In this document: positions 33,405 through 44,449 of the stretch, one piece after another | Position numbering within the stretch: the stretch's first letter is position 1 | How the letters are laid out: each line of letters opens with the position of its first letter | From: Catonia carolina | Lineage: Eukaryota; Arthropoda; Insecta; Hemiptera; Achilidae | Direction: 5' to 3' | NCBI GenBank assembly: GCA_035578175.1 | Contig: JAQMRL010000004.1 | Location: 75,741,901-75,805,900, forward strand | DNA: 64,000 nt | Translations under genes and position numbers: made by a program | The notes under the pieces: generated by a model | What the model was told of the DNA's origin: nothing | The model's input: only the letters and a program-made list of their open reading frames with translations | The model's database searches: none

Positions 33405-33682
33405 GTTTTTTTTGTAATCCCTAATTTGTGTACGTTGCAATCTGTTCAATTCAGAACAATAAGCAACCCCATGATCCAATCACATGAGGATGATGTGTTG
33501 TATGACGTGTAGTCTTGTACAGACCCAGGTTGACCATTCCTGAGAGAGTATGGTTAATTGAACCCCAACCATCAAAGTACACCGGTAACCACTGTCTAGT
33601 ATTCAAATCCAAATAAAAGTAACTACCTTTACTAGGATTTGAACCAGGAACCTTCGTCTCCAAAAATCAGCTGTTAAACTGA
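33405..33682 (-). repeat. tRNA-derived SINE, 5'-truncated inside its palindrome
   Basis: Flanked by the 10-bp duplication TTTCATTATT (33395-33404 and 33683-33692). The copy stops inside the head palindrome (…CAGCTGTTAAACTGA), so the A box is missing. This fits reverse transcription halting at the hairpin. Confidence 0.85.
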
Positions 33683-33920
33683 TTTCATTATTATAAAAAG
33701 TCATTTATTCTAGTATAAAAATAATTAAAAAATGTTCAAAATAAATTTTATTGAAATTATTAAAAATAAATGTTATTTATTATTCTAAATTTATATATAA
33801 TATTTATTCAAATAAATTTAAAAAAATATTTATAACAATTAAAAGTTTAAAGAGGAAGAACAAAAAATATCTTTATTCAAAAATAAATCTTTATAATGCA
33901 TCCTGCAGTTTGAAATATTT

Positions 33921-34186
33921 CTATTTCAATATAATGAATTAATATAATAATTTCACTAACCTTCTTTTTAAACTGCGTCACCTTTATTTCAATTTTTACT
34001 TACACGTGTTTCGGTGGATCCACCATCATCAGAGTAAATGAAAAATAGAAACTAAAAATTTTTTTCATTTATTTGATGATGGTGGATCCACCGAAACACG
34101 TGTAAGTAAAAATTGAAATAAAGGTGACGCAGTTTAAAAAGAAGGTTAGTGAAATTATTATATTAATTCATTATATGAAATAGAAC
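33921..34186. mobile_element. Penelope-type terminal fold-back with hammerhead motif
   Basis: Left arm (33921-34032) and right arm (34075-34186) are near-perfect inverted copies around a ~45-base spacer. The same sequence forms the outer arms of the palindrome at 49257-50250, where a Penelope-type protein tail is attached. The left arm has a complete minus-strand hammerhead core. The right arm has lost the C of CTGATGA and the stem I strand. Confidence 0.65.
33995..34038 (-). ncRNA. Hammerhead ribozyme, type I, minimal
   Basis: Minus strand 5' to 3': UUUACU, CUGAUGA, U+GGUGGAUCCACC, GAAA, CACGUG, UA, AGUAAA. Stem I pairs UUUACU with AGUAAA (6 bp). Stem II is GGUG/CACC with loop GAUC, plus one extra U. 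Stem III is ACAC/GUGU with no loop, so it would favour dimers. The cleavage site is after UA. This layout is known from Penelope-like elements. Activity is not shown. Confidence 0.7.
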
Positions 34187-34266
34187 AAAAAATATGTTTG
34201 TCGGTAGCTGGTTACCGGTCAGTTAAGTTGAGTTTTTTATTTGTTCTGAGTAATTAATAAGTTTAA

Positions 34267-34911
34267 CCCTTTGCGGTCTCCAAGCTATTTTAGAAAAGTA
34301 ACTCTCAACTCGAATGGCCAACCCTGCTGGACACGGCCACGTTCTATATCAGCTGTTTGTCATTTTTACTAGTATAATCCTCTCAGGTCGTACGGCCAGC
34401 ACTGCTGGCCACTACTGATTTCCTCTTCAGCTCATCCGGCCAGCATAGGTGGCCATTATAAGCAATTTATTTAAAATTGTTTAGTATTTTTCTGGCAGGT
34501 TGCACTACTCATAGGGAAAAGACAATTGTAAATAATATCTAAAGTAACAGTAATAATTTTGTCCATTTTTAACATTTAATATTTTATTATGTTTTACAGT
34601 ACTTAGCAAACTTTAAATGTCATTGTATTTGCCATTTCATTAGCTTTCAATAAAACACAACAATATTAGACTTTGAATTCATTTTGGATTTTTAATGTGT
34701 AAAACCTTAGGCCATATCACATTTACAGATTGAAACAAAAAAGTTGATACAAGCTGGTGTAGCAGGGATGGCAGAATGGTGGCCAACCTAACAGAGAAAC
34801 CGCCATGGCCAACAGTGCTGGCCATACGACCTGAGAGGCACCGTGAAAACAATGATGAGCTGATTCAGTAACAGCTGTGGCCAGCACTGCTGGCCATTCG
34901 AGGGCAAAGGG
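34267..34911. mobile_element. TTAA-type MITE with GGCCAGCANTGCTGGCC repeats
   Basis: TTAA at 34263-34266 and 34912-34915. Inverted ends CCCTTTGC and GCAAAGGG. Inside, several small palindromes of the type TGGCCAGC-ACT-GCTGGCCA occur near both ends (about 34300, 34395, 34440, 34805, 34878). Non-coding. Confidence 0.75.
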
Positions 34912-35027
34912 TTAAAATATCACGCTACAACCTCTAGAGCAGTGATTCTCAACCTGGGGGTCCCGACCCCCATGGGGGGTCATGGTGATATTATAGGGGG
35001 ATCGCAAAACAATAATGAAATCATTTA

Positions 35028-35983
35028 ATCATTTTATGAGAAAAAATATGGTGTGAAACACTCACACAACTTTCTCTTGCCAATGCAAATAATTAACAAT
35101 AAACCTAACATTAGTATTAAAACATTAGAAATGAACAAAAACTAACCTCAAAAACATAACCTTATTTTAATCATGAGTGAATGACGCAAAATGACAATCG
35201 AACTCAGTTTGGCTTAAAAATACGGAAAATCACGCTTTCACGCTAAACTAGGCTCTGTAGAGAAAAATGCTCTAAACAAAAGTTGTAGATCTTTTAATTT
35301 TCTATAAATTTAATTATATACACTTTTGTCGTAAAATGCATACTAAGACCGAAATGTTAAAAAAATCGATTTTTCTCACGTTTTCGTGAGAAAAAAAAAC
35401 AGAAAATCGCAAATTACCGCTAAACTAAGCGTTATAAAAAAAAATGTTTGAAACAGAAGTTGTAGGTTTTTAAATTCTCTACAACTTTTATTATATAAGT
35501 TTTTGCGCTGAAATTTATATTAAAGCCGTAATCTTAAAAAAACAACGTTTTTACGTGAAAACAGCCTCACCGAGAAATTCAGCAAACATGGCGCCTACCC
35601 TATCTTGTAGAGAATAAAAAATTGAGTAAAATAGGCGATTTTAAAAAAAATCGTAGGACCAGTTTTTGAGAAAATCGCAAAAAACTGAAAAATTATACGA
35701 ATAAACTACTACTTCCGGTTGACCGATTTTGATGAAAATGTTCATGTCGGGTCCGGTAGTGGTATGTAACTTAAGTTTCAAGTTTCAAGTTCGTACGATG
35801 TTCCGTTCTTGAGATATTCTGTTCACACACAGACACACACACACACAGACCAATCGCTAAAAACATGTTTTTTGGGTTCAGGGGGTCTGAAAACGTATAG
35901 ATCCGGTGAAAACTCGATTTCGAAAAATCGACATGAAAACAATACTTTCCTTCCTATATATTCATATAGGCAAGAGAAAGTAA
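35028..35983 (-). repeat. R1 copy with target duplication
   Basis: Exact 10-bp duplication AAATCATTTA (35018-35027 and 35984-35993). Almost the same sequence as 22358 onward but with a short microsatellite. The hairpin end is followed by about 20 A/T-rich bases before the duplication. Confidence 0.8.
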
Positions 35984-36141
35984 AAATCATTTATTATACA
36001 GTTACTTGTAAAAATTTAGCATGCAATAAGTACACTTAGTTGTAAAGAAAAGAAATTAATCATTAATTAATTATTAATGTGATGGTTGCATTTGTTTTCA
36101 TTTAAAATTTTCTTCATACGTGGATCTTCATTAGAAACATA

Positions 36142-37068
36142 TGAGGTGTCACTATTAAATAACGAGGCTGACGTAAATATTTTATTTTAATTTTATACAT
36201 AAACACTTATTGTCACCTTCAATATACACTCCTTCTCTATCCCTACAATGCTCCATACAAATTTTCCATTGTTGGAAACAGTGCTGGAAGTCATCTTCTG
36301 TCAGCTCCTTCAGGACACGTGGCGCTTTCTCTTTTACAGCTTCCACATACACAAATCTTGTCCCTTTTAATGCAGATTTCACCTTACGGAATAGGTAGAA
36401 GTCAAACGGTGCAAGATCTGGTGAATAAAGTAGATGTTCTAACACTGACATGCTGTACCTATCTAGGAACCTCTTGACAGATAACGCGGAATGAGCTGGC
36501 GCATTGTCTGGGTGGAAACCCATGATTTGTCCTTCTATATTTTGGGGCGTTTTTTCCTTACTCTTTGACGTAGCTTAGAAAGTACCTCAAGGTAGTAATA
36601 TTGATTAATTGTTTAACCTTCAGGAACCCAGTGAAGGTACACAATCCCATGGATATCAAAAAAACAATCATCATTGCTTTAAATTTTGACTTGCTCATTC
36701 GAGCTTTTTTGGCTCACAGTGAAGTTCGGCTCTTCCAGTGCATGGATTGGCGCTTCCTTTCCAGATTATAAATACAAAACCACCTTTCATCACATGTTAT
36801 TATCTTTTACCTCTTCCCTAAGGTGAAATCTGCATAAAAAGGGACAAGATTTGAGTCTGTGGAAGCTGTAAAAAAGAAAGCGGCACGTGTCCTGAAGGAG
36901 CTGACAGAAAATGACTTCCAGCACTGTTTCCAACAATGGAAATTTGCATGGAGCGTTGTTGGGATAGAGAAGGCATGTATATTAAAAGGTGACAAAAAGT
37001 GATTATGTATCAAATTAAAATTAAATTTTTTTACAACGTCAGTCTTTTTATTTAATAGCCACACCTCG
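36142..37068. mobile_element. Fold-back mariner derivative, copy B
   Basis: TA at 36140-36141 and 37069-37070. Same build as copy A (3812-4748): two inverted mariner 3' ends joined through the block 'ctcttccagtgca..ggattggcgcttcc'. The shared internal junction shows the rearranged form itself transposed. Confidence 0.8.
36182..36523 (-). pseudogene. Mariner DD34D transposase C-terminal part
   Basis: 113 residues: FHPDNAPAHSA with the second catalytic Asp, YSPDLAPFDFYLF with the third, then KVKSALKGTRF and FQQWKICMEHC. A +strand partner tail lies at about 36825-37000 with a frame break. No N-terminal domain. Confidence 0.75.
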
Positions 37069-37110
37069 TATATTGAAAGAAACAGTTGAGTATATCTCAC
37101 AGTGAGTATT

Positions 37111-37303
37111 GTTGTTGTTGTTTAGGTCAACAGCCGAAAGGCTGGTTTGAACCTCTAGAGGTTTTACTAAGTAAAACGAGGAATGAGGTGGTTTACCATT
37201 GCCTTCCTCACTGAGTGGAAAAGTACACTTATCAGCATGCCGAGCCCTCTGAAAAGCACATATTTTCCACTCTGTAAATGACAACTTCACTTCATTCACC
37301 ACA
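37111..37303 (-). repeat. R2 copy, 5'-truncated, with target duplication
   Basis: Exact 10-bp duplication AGTGAGTATT (37101-37110 and 37304-37313). The tail side is complete (GTTGTTGTTG). The copy stops at 'cttcattcaccac', half way through the unit. Truncation plus duplication is the mark of target-primed reverse transcription. Confidence 0.9.
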
Positions 37304-37690
37304 AGTGAGTATTATAGAAGGAGATTAAATTACAAAGAGCACGTACACATCAAGTTGGAACTTATAAATTGCTCATGTATGTGCACGTCATACATACATG
37401 TTCATATGCGTCGCTTCTATAAAAGTATAAACGCAGCAAAGTAAAATAATAGCAAGAGTTGTACTCCCTTTTATTTTTACTGTGTATTTTCTTTAAAGAC
37501 ATAAAATTAGTGCAGTTTGACTATATAATATTAAAAAAAATATTTTACATTAAATTACAGTCAAAATTCAATTATTAACAGTAAGGCTTACTATTATTAT
37601 CAGGGAGGGGGATCGGAAAATATTAATTTTATTTATTTTTACTATTTCGGGGTCGTGGAGCAAAAAATGTTGAGAATTACTGCTCTAGAG

Positions 37691-38042
37691 GTTTTACTAG
37701 GTAAAAACGAGGAGTGACGTAGTTTACTTTTGCCTTCCTCACTGAGTTGATAGAGTATACTTATCAGCATGCCAGGCCCTCTGAAAAGTACCCACTTTCC
37801 ACCCTGAAAATGAAACCTTCACTTCATTCACCACAGGATCTGGTTGTATAATGAAATTCAGTACACTCAGAAGAGATAACGCTGACTAGTGCCTTTTACG
37901 ACTCTACCTTTTCTTTTCATAACTAGTTCAGTTATATAATTGACTGACTATGTGACAAGAAACAGAACTATTTTTTGTAGCCCTGGAACCAACAGATCGA
38001 GTGCAATTAATTTAACACACCACTTGCCCGTTGTGGGCAAAT
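37691..38042 (-). repeat. R2 copy, portion right of the hAT insertion
   Basis: Continues R2 order from 'gttttactaggtaaaaacga' to 'gcccgttgtgggca'. The part left of the hAT element is only about 34922-34939. Confidence 0.75.
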
Positions 38043-38397
38043 ATTAATTTTACAGTAAGTAAATTTTTATTTAACGGAACAGAAATTACTTTCGTGAATG
38101 AGGCAAAGCCTGTGCTCAGAAAAGGACAGTAATGAAATAATATTATAGTAATAAATTATTAATTACAAATTGTCAATACCTTATGAATTAATTACAGATT
38201 ACTGATTACAATATTCTTGTTTTTTCTATTATACACATTTTTAAAATTATAAATTAGTACTACATTGGATATTACTTTACTATAAATTAACAAGGTAAAC
38301 CTAAACCAACCGATCCATGGACAAGCTCATTTGATGCAGTAAAAAATAATTTACATAAGACAGAAGGCAAAAAGTTAAAAAAAAATTTGGTGCCATA

Positions 38398-38656
38398 TCG
38401 TCCCTCCAATGGTAAACTGGCGAATGTGCAAATTCTCAGTTTTACAGGAGAGCAAAAAACAAATTCAATGCTTTCTTCTTTAACACACTTCGTGTATTTT
38501 CGTAACTTTACAAAGGCTGTATCTTCCTAACCGAACAATATACATATTCACGAGTTTACTACAACATGCGTTGGGTTGTATACATCAGCATGTACTAACA
38601 AAACACCAAAATTGCGCAAAATTTGCACATTCGTGAGTTTACCGTTTGAGGAACGA
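38398..38656. mobile_element. TA-flanked MITE
   Basis: TA at 38396-38397 and 38657-38658. About 36-base inverted termini with five mismatches (tcgtccctccaatggtaaac left, tcgttcctcaaacggtaaac from the right). About 190-base non-coding middle. Confidence 0.75.
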
Positions 38657-38869
38657 TATAATCAAACACTTTTTGACCTTCTGATATATTTCGTTTCACT
38701 TCCATGGCCAATCCAGCCTTAACTCTTCTTGTGCTATAATTATGTTCTAAAAGAGCAATATTTATTCTTTATACTTACACGGTATTGGTATGTCAAGGCA
38801 CAGCACCCCTGGACACCGTGGTGCACACTTTAAGAACTGCTATGTTACAGTCATCTGTGAAGAATGAAG

Positions 38870-39062
38870 GAGGACAGGTTAACACAGAAGATTTGGTTAC
38901 GGGTTCCAGCTGAATGGAGGAAAAGAGTAAGATCCAAAAAGTAGTGGATGGATGGATTATAGGAACTATGGAGATGGCGTTAATGGATGAAAAGGGGTTT
39001 AACAGGAATTAATGGAATTTTGGGCTGTGATAAATGGCCTATTGCTGTAGAACACCAAAATA
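38870..39062 (+). pseudogene. LINE 3' remnant
   Basis: Reads DRLTQKIWLRVPAEWRKRVRSKK, a stop, then WMDGL and a tail ending 'aataacaataat'. This resembles the extreme C-terminus and tail of a non-LTR element. No RT domain. Confidence 0.5.
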
Positions 39063-39073
39063 ACAATAATAAA

Positions 39074-39449
39074 AGTACATACAAGTATATTTTTTAGACT
39101 GTAAATAGTTATTTTATCCATTTTGCCAGTATTTTTGAACTGTAACATTTTTTAAGTCTTAAATAATGCTTTGATATTAAAATCATATTTAGTTTTTTTT
39201 GCTACAAATTATAGTTAAGAGAATATTGTTTAGGAAGCCTGAACATGGTTTTACTTATTCATATTTTTGGGAACTTTGATATCAAGTCCCAATGTGAGGT
39301 AGGCCTATGTGGCACACTTTTTTGTCAGGCCATCAAAAAGGCTGACAGTCTAAAAGTGATTTTATTACACTTTAATGTCAGTAAAATGTATGAAACAATG
39401 TAGCTACACATATTTGTTTGTGTATAGTTAAAAAATTTGGGATTAAAAG
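39074..39449. repeat. Partial second copy of the 21510 TTAA element
   Basis: Collinear with 21800-22130 ('tacaagtatattttttagac', 'ggaagcctgaacatg', 'gtcccaatgtgaggtaggcc'). Ends with the right terminus 'tttgggattaaaaggg', whose TTAA is worn to CTAA. Confidence 0.75.
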
Positions 39450-39574
39450 GGCTAAGAGGAATCCCTCCCGACACCTCCCTGTGCCAGCGCCGCAGCTCGA
39501 CACCCCTCAACGCAGAAAAGTTCAGATCAAAAATCATCGGCTAACACACAGCTTCACGCTAAACATACGATAAT

Positions 39575-41439
39575 CCAAGGCCACTCTACACTACAGGCCG
39601 GAGTGCCCATGCTGTGACGTCACGGCATGAGGTGGGCTGCTGGCCACTCTCACAACAGGCTGTTATGGTGATTCAGTGTACCGCGCTCAAAACTATTGCG
39701 CCCTGCCCCACTGATTAAAGTTTATCAATACAAGCTATATATTTTATTATTCTGCATTAATCAGTGAACAACTTGGTATAGGTAATTATTTTTTTGACAA
39801 ATCCTTAAGCTGATTATGCAATGTTAAAACTGTATTGTCTTTTTAATTTACAAACAATGTTATAAACCACTACAAATAATTCTTTAAATATTACTAAAGT
39901 CAAAGAAATAAATTTGATTTCATACATTACTGTTTTAAAATTATTACAGTTTTACATACTATATATTTATGAGTCACGGAATCTGGGTCTAAATAAAACA
40001 TCGTAGGCCTATATTTTGTATTAATATAGTTTTTTAGTCACATTAGTATAATATACAACATTTTCGTTGGATGAGTAACAGAGCTTAATGTCTTAGCTTT
40101 TTTTGTAGCTTTCTTAGGATTACTAATAGAACTTAATTTATCAGATTTTCTTTTTGTTGCCTTCTTTACTTTGTCATTTACGTCTTTTCTTTGCTTCGAC
40201 ATACAGTCAGCGATACTTTTAGAATAAATGTTAAGTAAAATATGACTAAATGAAAACAAACACTTATCAGTAAGTTTTTTATAAGGGAGTCCACATTCAC
40301 TACAAATTCTGCCCATTATATGTCCCTGGTCAATAAATTCATTTATAGTTTTAATAAAAACCTTTCTTTGATTTGAAGCACACAAGAAATCGCTTTCGTA
40401 TCTATCAGAAATAACAGTCTTAACACTCTGAAAGCGATTACTATTATCTCGAATAACTCATCTGATGGATACTTTAAACCACCTCTATTAATTATGTTAA
40501 AATAATAGTTTTTGCATTGAGGCACAATATTTGATTCAGTACCTTTGAGAGTCAAAGAGGCATAACAGGACGTACAAGTATTGTCCTTTAAAGCTACGTG
40601 AGCTACATAACCGGCTGTGTACACTAAACCTAATCTATCGTTATCAGAAAGTTCAACTTCCTCTAGGTCTACGTCTAAATCGTCTATAACATTAACTACA
40701 TGTTCATCTGAGTCATTTTTTTCACAATCGTCGTCACTTTTATAGCAGTATGTCAGATTTATGAACCTCAACATTTTTGGAAGAGTACAGCTTAATTAAA
40801 CTGAAAGCTCTTAACTTGTTCTCCGATTACAAAACTTGTTTCACTGGAATTTGGTAGCAGACCCCACTCATTTGCCTGTATTGACCGAATCTTGCCTCTA
40901 AACTATCTGTTTGAAATTTACCTAATAACACGTATGAAAATTTCAAGTCACCTATCAAATACTTTATTATTTCAAGAAAAGTAGAGGCTGTATGAAGTAA
41001 AGCCACATGTGTTTTGTTGGACAATTTCCCTCTCCGGGAATTTGCTTTCTCTCCCTGGAATTCAAGATTATTCCATGACTCTAACCAATTACAAAAACGT
41101 TGCAAAAATACATAGCTTTCGTCTGTAGTAGTCACAATAGGCTTATAATAATCGTCCTAAAATTTGACATACTTAAAACTATGCTTTACATTTACAATTT
41201 TCCACCATTTTAAAACTATTTCTAAAATATTAGAAGTGCTACAAATTTAGAATTATTTAGAAGAAACTAAATTAAGAATTACGACGAACAAACAGACATA
41301 TTAAGCTTCTTAGCGGACTAACTAGATCACTGGGCGCAATAAGAGACGAGGCAAGGAGGAGAAATGTCCACCTCATAGCGTGACGTGGCAGCGGCGAGTG
41401 GTGGGGGGCACTCCGGCCTGTAGTGTAGTGCGGCCTTGG
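39575..41439 (-). mobile_element. P-element-like transposon, internally deleted
   Basis: ~34-base inverted termini (39575-39608 and 41406-41439; ccaaggccactctacactac on the left) with two mismatches. Contains only the C-terminal part of a P/THAP9-type transposase on the minus strand. A clean 8-bp duplication was not found. A 22-base palindrome around TGACGTCA (39608-39629) adjoins the left terminus. Confidence 0.8.
40038..41135 (-). pseudogene. P-element/THAP9-type transposase, C-terminal part
   Basis: Frame 41135-40827 carries ALLHTASTFLEIIKYLIGD and the hallmark KFQTDSLEARFGQYRQMSG. A stop then replaces a sense codon after KQVL. Frames 40774-40343 (LVYTAGYVAHVAL, CTSCYASL) and 40385-40038 (GHIMGRICSECG, LLNIYSKSIADC, Lys-rich tail) continue the C-terminal domain through frameshifts. 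The THAP DNA-binding domain and most of the catalytic core are absent, so it cannot mobilise itself. Confidence 0.8.
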
Positions 41440-41730
41440 ATAATCTCCATAATACTAAACAAAAGCTCCGTTAATCTTGAATATTTCCATGTCGACACAC
41501 AACTCAACAGCTTTCTAGCAATTAAAGGCGAAGCCAATTGGTATGAGCGCTAGGCTCCGCATGCGCATACTTGACTTGGACCCCGCATACCCCTTCGACC
41601 TACAGTTAGATGTACAGTCAGAGTATTGTTGAAAATTGACAACACCCATTGTATTTTATAGGCATGCTGTTCCATTGTTGATTACATACGCTGCACTATT
41701 GCAGTACATACAAGACTATACTAATTGCCC

Positions 41731-42126
41731 TTGCCCATAACAGATAGGTGGGTTTCAAATTATTTACACTCAATCTGTTTGTTTCAGGGCTAAAATAAAT
41801 AGTTCTATTTCTTATCACATGGTCAGCCAATTAAATGACTGAAGCATTTAAGAACAGAAGAGGTGGAGGTGTAAAAGACACCAATCAGAGTTTTATCCTC
41901 TGGAAGTAATGAATTTCATTTTACAGCCAGACCCTGTGGTGAATGAAGTGAAAGTGTCATTTACAGAGTGGAAAATATGTGCTTTTCAGAGGACCCGGCA
42001 TGCTGATAAGCGTACTTTTACACTCAGTGAGGAAGGCAATGGTAAACCATCTCACTCCTCGTTTTTACTTAGTAAAACCTCTACAGGTTCAAACCAGCCT
42101 TTCGGCTGATGACCTAAACAACAACA
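41731..42126 (+). repeat. R2 AAC-tailed retroposon, full length
   Basis: Flanked by ACTAATTGCCC (41720-41730) and ACTAATTTGCCC (42127-42138). Constant 5' end TTGCCCATAACAGA and (AAC)n tail. Recurrent 66-residue frame inside. Confidence 0.85.
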
Positions 42127-42138
42127 ACTAATTTGCCC

Positions 42139-42690
42139 AGTGCTCTCCTTACGAAAATTAGACTATAACTGTCTAAACGCCGAATAAACTCATGCAATCA
42201 CAACGATTAACAACAGTATAAAAATTTCCCAAACTCTGCCTCATGACTCAGTCAATCACATAATTTTATCCACTGAATACAATAATTAATAACGTCTTCC
42301 AATTTAAAAGCAGAACTAATACAATAACTAATAAATATAAACTACTAAATACCAGAACATCACACAGTGAAAACGCACCCTAAACATGGGAAGTGTAAAC
42401 GCACCTCCACGATGGTTTACCATCAATTCAACAGAACAACCTACAAAACCCTTGGCTAATATTCTAGCCCTCCACGGGTTGGTCTCCGGGTCACCCTACA
42501 TAAATCCCTTACAATTATAAATATTTATTAATTAGCTTAACCATTTCAAAACCACTAAAATTTCACTTTCCAATATCTTCAAATAAATCAACATAAATTT
42601 AACCTTCCCATGATCCTTAGATACTTCAACCATAGTAACTACTACACTATCTCTTTCTCTTACATTTAAACTTAAACAAGAATGTACTTT
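42139..42690. other. Region without recognised features
   Basis: Moderately A+T-rich. No gene or repeat family recognised. Confidence 0.4.
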
Positions 42691-42694
42691 GTAC

Positions 42695-43006
42695 CCCACC
42701 AATGTTAAATTTACTATTTTTAGGTACATTTTTCACAGGATTGATAAACGATAGGGAAATGAAACTTTACATACTTATAGATGTCGGGTTTCTCTAGTTA
42801 TTAACATTTTTGCAATTTAATCTGTTGAACCATTAAGTTAAAAACAGAATAACGAATAATATAATATTTTTACAAATTGTTTCTTTGGTATTTTACATAT
42901 TAATAATTTTTTCAGAATTTGAGGAAGTCATAAAAATGCCAGAATATGTGTATATGCAAGATAAATAACTGGTAGAAATTTCAGCCTACAGCGATTTTTA
43001 TGTACT
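42695..43006. repeat. Dispersed repeat shared with 17255-17605
   Basis: Same ordered blocks ('aatgttaaatttactatttt', 'gaggaagtcataaaaatgcc', 'gaaatttcagcct'). Unknown family. Confidence 0.65.
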
Positions 43007-43276
43007 TCAGGTGTTATAACTGACATCTCCTATAAGCTCCTCCTGGAGTCTCCAGGACGCAAAAAAACTTAATTTATGCTTTTAGTGAATAAAGGTGTTA
43101 TGATTACTTAGAACTTTTCTTCCTTCATAATGTAAGACATTTTTGTTTTACAATAAAACTGTTAATTATGGTAATAGATAATTATTATCTTTATCAGTAA
43201 AAGTAAAAGTAATTTTTTTTTAATTCCCTAATAAAAAACTTGTTTTGTGTTATTTATAGTATATACTATTAATCCT

Positions 43277-43674
43277 CTGCCCATAACAGAAGACAGGTGG
43301 AGTGTCAAATTATTTACACTCAATCTGTTCGTTGCAGGGCTAAAATAAATAGTTCTGTTTCTTATCACATGGTCAGCCAATTAAATGACTGAATCATTTA
43401 AGAACAGAAGAGGTAGAGGTGTAAAAGACACTAATCAGAGTTATCTCCTCTGAAAGTAATGAATTTCATTATACAGCCAGACCCTGTGGTGAAGGAAGTG
43501 AAAGTGTCATTTGCAGAGTGGAAAATATGTGCTTTTCAGAGGGCCCGGCATGCTGATAAGCGTACTTTTCCACTCAGTGAGGAAGGTAATGGTAAACCAC
43601 CTCACTCCTCGTTTTACTTAGTAAAACCTCTACAGGTTCAAAGCAGCTTTTGGCTGATGACCTAAACAACAACA
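43277..43674 (+). repeat. R2 AAC-tailed retroposon, full length
   Basis: Exact 12-bp duplication ACTATTAATCCT (43265-43276 and 43675-43686). Begins CTGCCCATAACAGA and ends CCTAAACAACAAC. Confidence 0.92.
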
Positions 43675-43689
43675 ACTATTAATCCTATT

Positions 43690-44102
43690 TGTGGTACCAT
43701 TAACAGGACACTGGGTCACAGAGCTAGAACAGAGACAGTAGTGAAGTTCTACAAGGTAATGGCAGCCCCAGTCCTTCTTTATGGAAGTGAGTCATGGGTT
43801 ACCACAAAACGCCAAGAAAGTAGAATCCAAGCAGCTGAAATGAGGTTTTTAAGAAGGGTAAAGGGCTGCTCGAGGCTGGACCTAATACATAACGAAGAAA
43901 TTAGACGAGTTGGGTGTATTTAGCTTGAATGAAAAAGTGGAGGAGTACCGGAATCAATGGAGGCAACATTTGGAACGTACGCCAGAGGAGAGAATACCTC
44001 AAAAGTGATGGAATATGTTCCAGTTGGAAGAAGGGAGGTGGGAAGACCTCGAAGAAGATGGTAGTAGTCAAGATGTACGGGTTGGAATGTCTTGTGTTTC
44101 TG
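43690..44102 (+). pseudogene. Non-LTR retrotransposon C-terminal region
   Basis: Reads MKFYKVMAAPVLLYGSESW, QAAEMRFLRRVKGCSRLD, then after a shift SLNEKVEEYRNQWRQHL and a basic tail. This is the post-RT region typical of LINE proteins. Frameshifts and missing RT make it a remnant. A MITE cuts it at 44103. Confidence 0.75.
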
Positions 44103-44104
44103 TA

Positions 44105-44445
44105 TAGTCCAGCCTCTCTTAGTTTGCTTCTAATGTAAACAAATAATGATGTCACTGAGCATGCACATTATATAAAAATGTATACACGCTGATTAAAAAG
44201 TAACAACAAAATACTTTCTAAAGTATTTAAATACAAAATACTTTTAAAAGTATTTTTCTAAATGAAATTGTTAGGCCTACATCATATCATGACTGATGTT
44301 TTTAGTACTTTAAGTACTTATAATTTAAAAAATAGTTAACTTAATAGGAATACGACATCCGTAAAGTTGCAGACTCTAGCGTGCACCCTGTAGTAGGTGG
44401 CTTTTGTTTGTTGACAGTAGGAGCAAACTAAGAACGGCTGAACTG
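44105..44445. mobile_element. TA-flanked MITE, copy 1
   Basis: Inverted ends TAGTCCAGCCTCTCTTAG and complement of CAGTTCAGCCGTTCTTAG, about 30 bases. TA on both sides (44103-44104 and 44446-44447). Copy 2 is at 46773-47122, inverted. Contains TAGGCCTA at 44272. Confidence 0.75.
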
Positions 44446-44449
44446 TAGA

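Larger units (their letters stand above)
34940..37682. mobile_element. hAT-type element carrying three other insertions
   Basis: Exact 8-bp duplication CTCTAGAG (34932-34939 and 37683-37690). Inverted ends CAGTGATTCTCAACC and GTTGAGAATTACTG, the familiar hAT (ZBED/Charlie-like) terminus. Own sequence is only about 34940-35027, 35994-36139, 37072-37100 and 37304-37682. No hAT transposase is left. R1, a fold-back mariner and a truncated R2 occupy the middle. Confidence 0.85.

Noticed and set aside
33751..33942. 63-residue Lys/Tyr/Asn-rich frame
   Set aside because: Expected by chance in very A+T-rich DNA; it overlaps the Penelope-type fold-back.
41540..41580. NRF1-like GCATGCGCA as a host promoter
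   Set aside because: Single motif in unannotated sequence with no gene downstream. Not enough to call.
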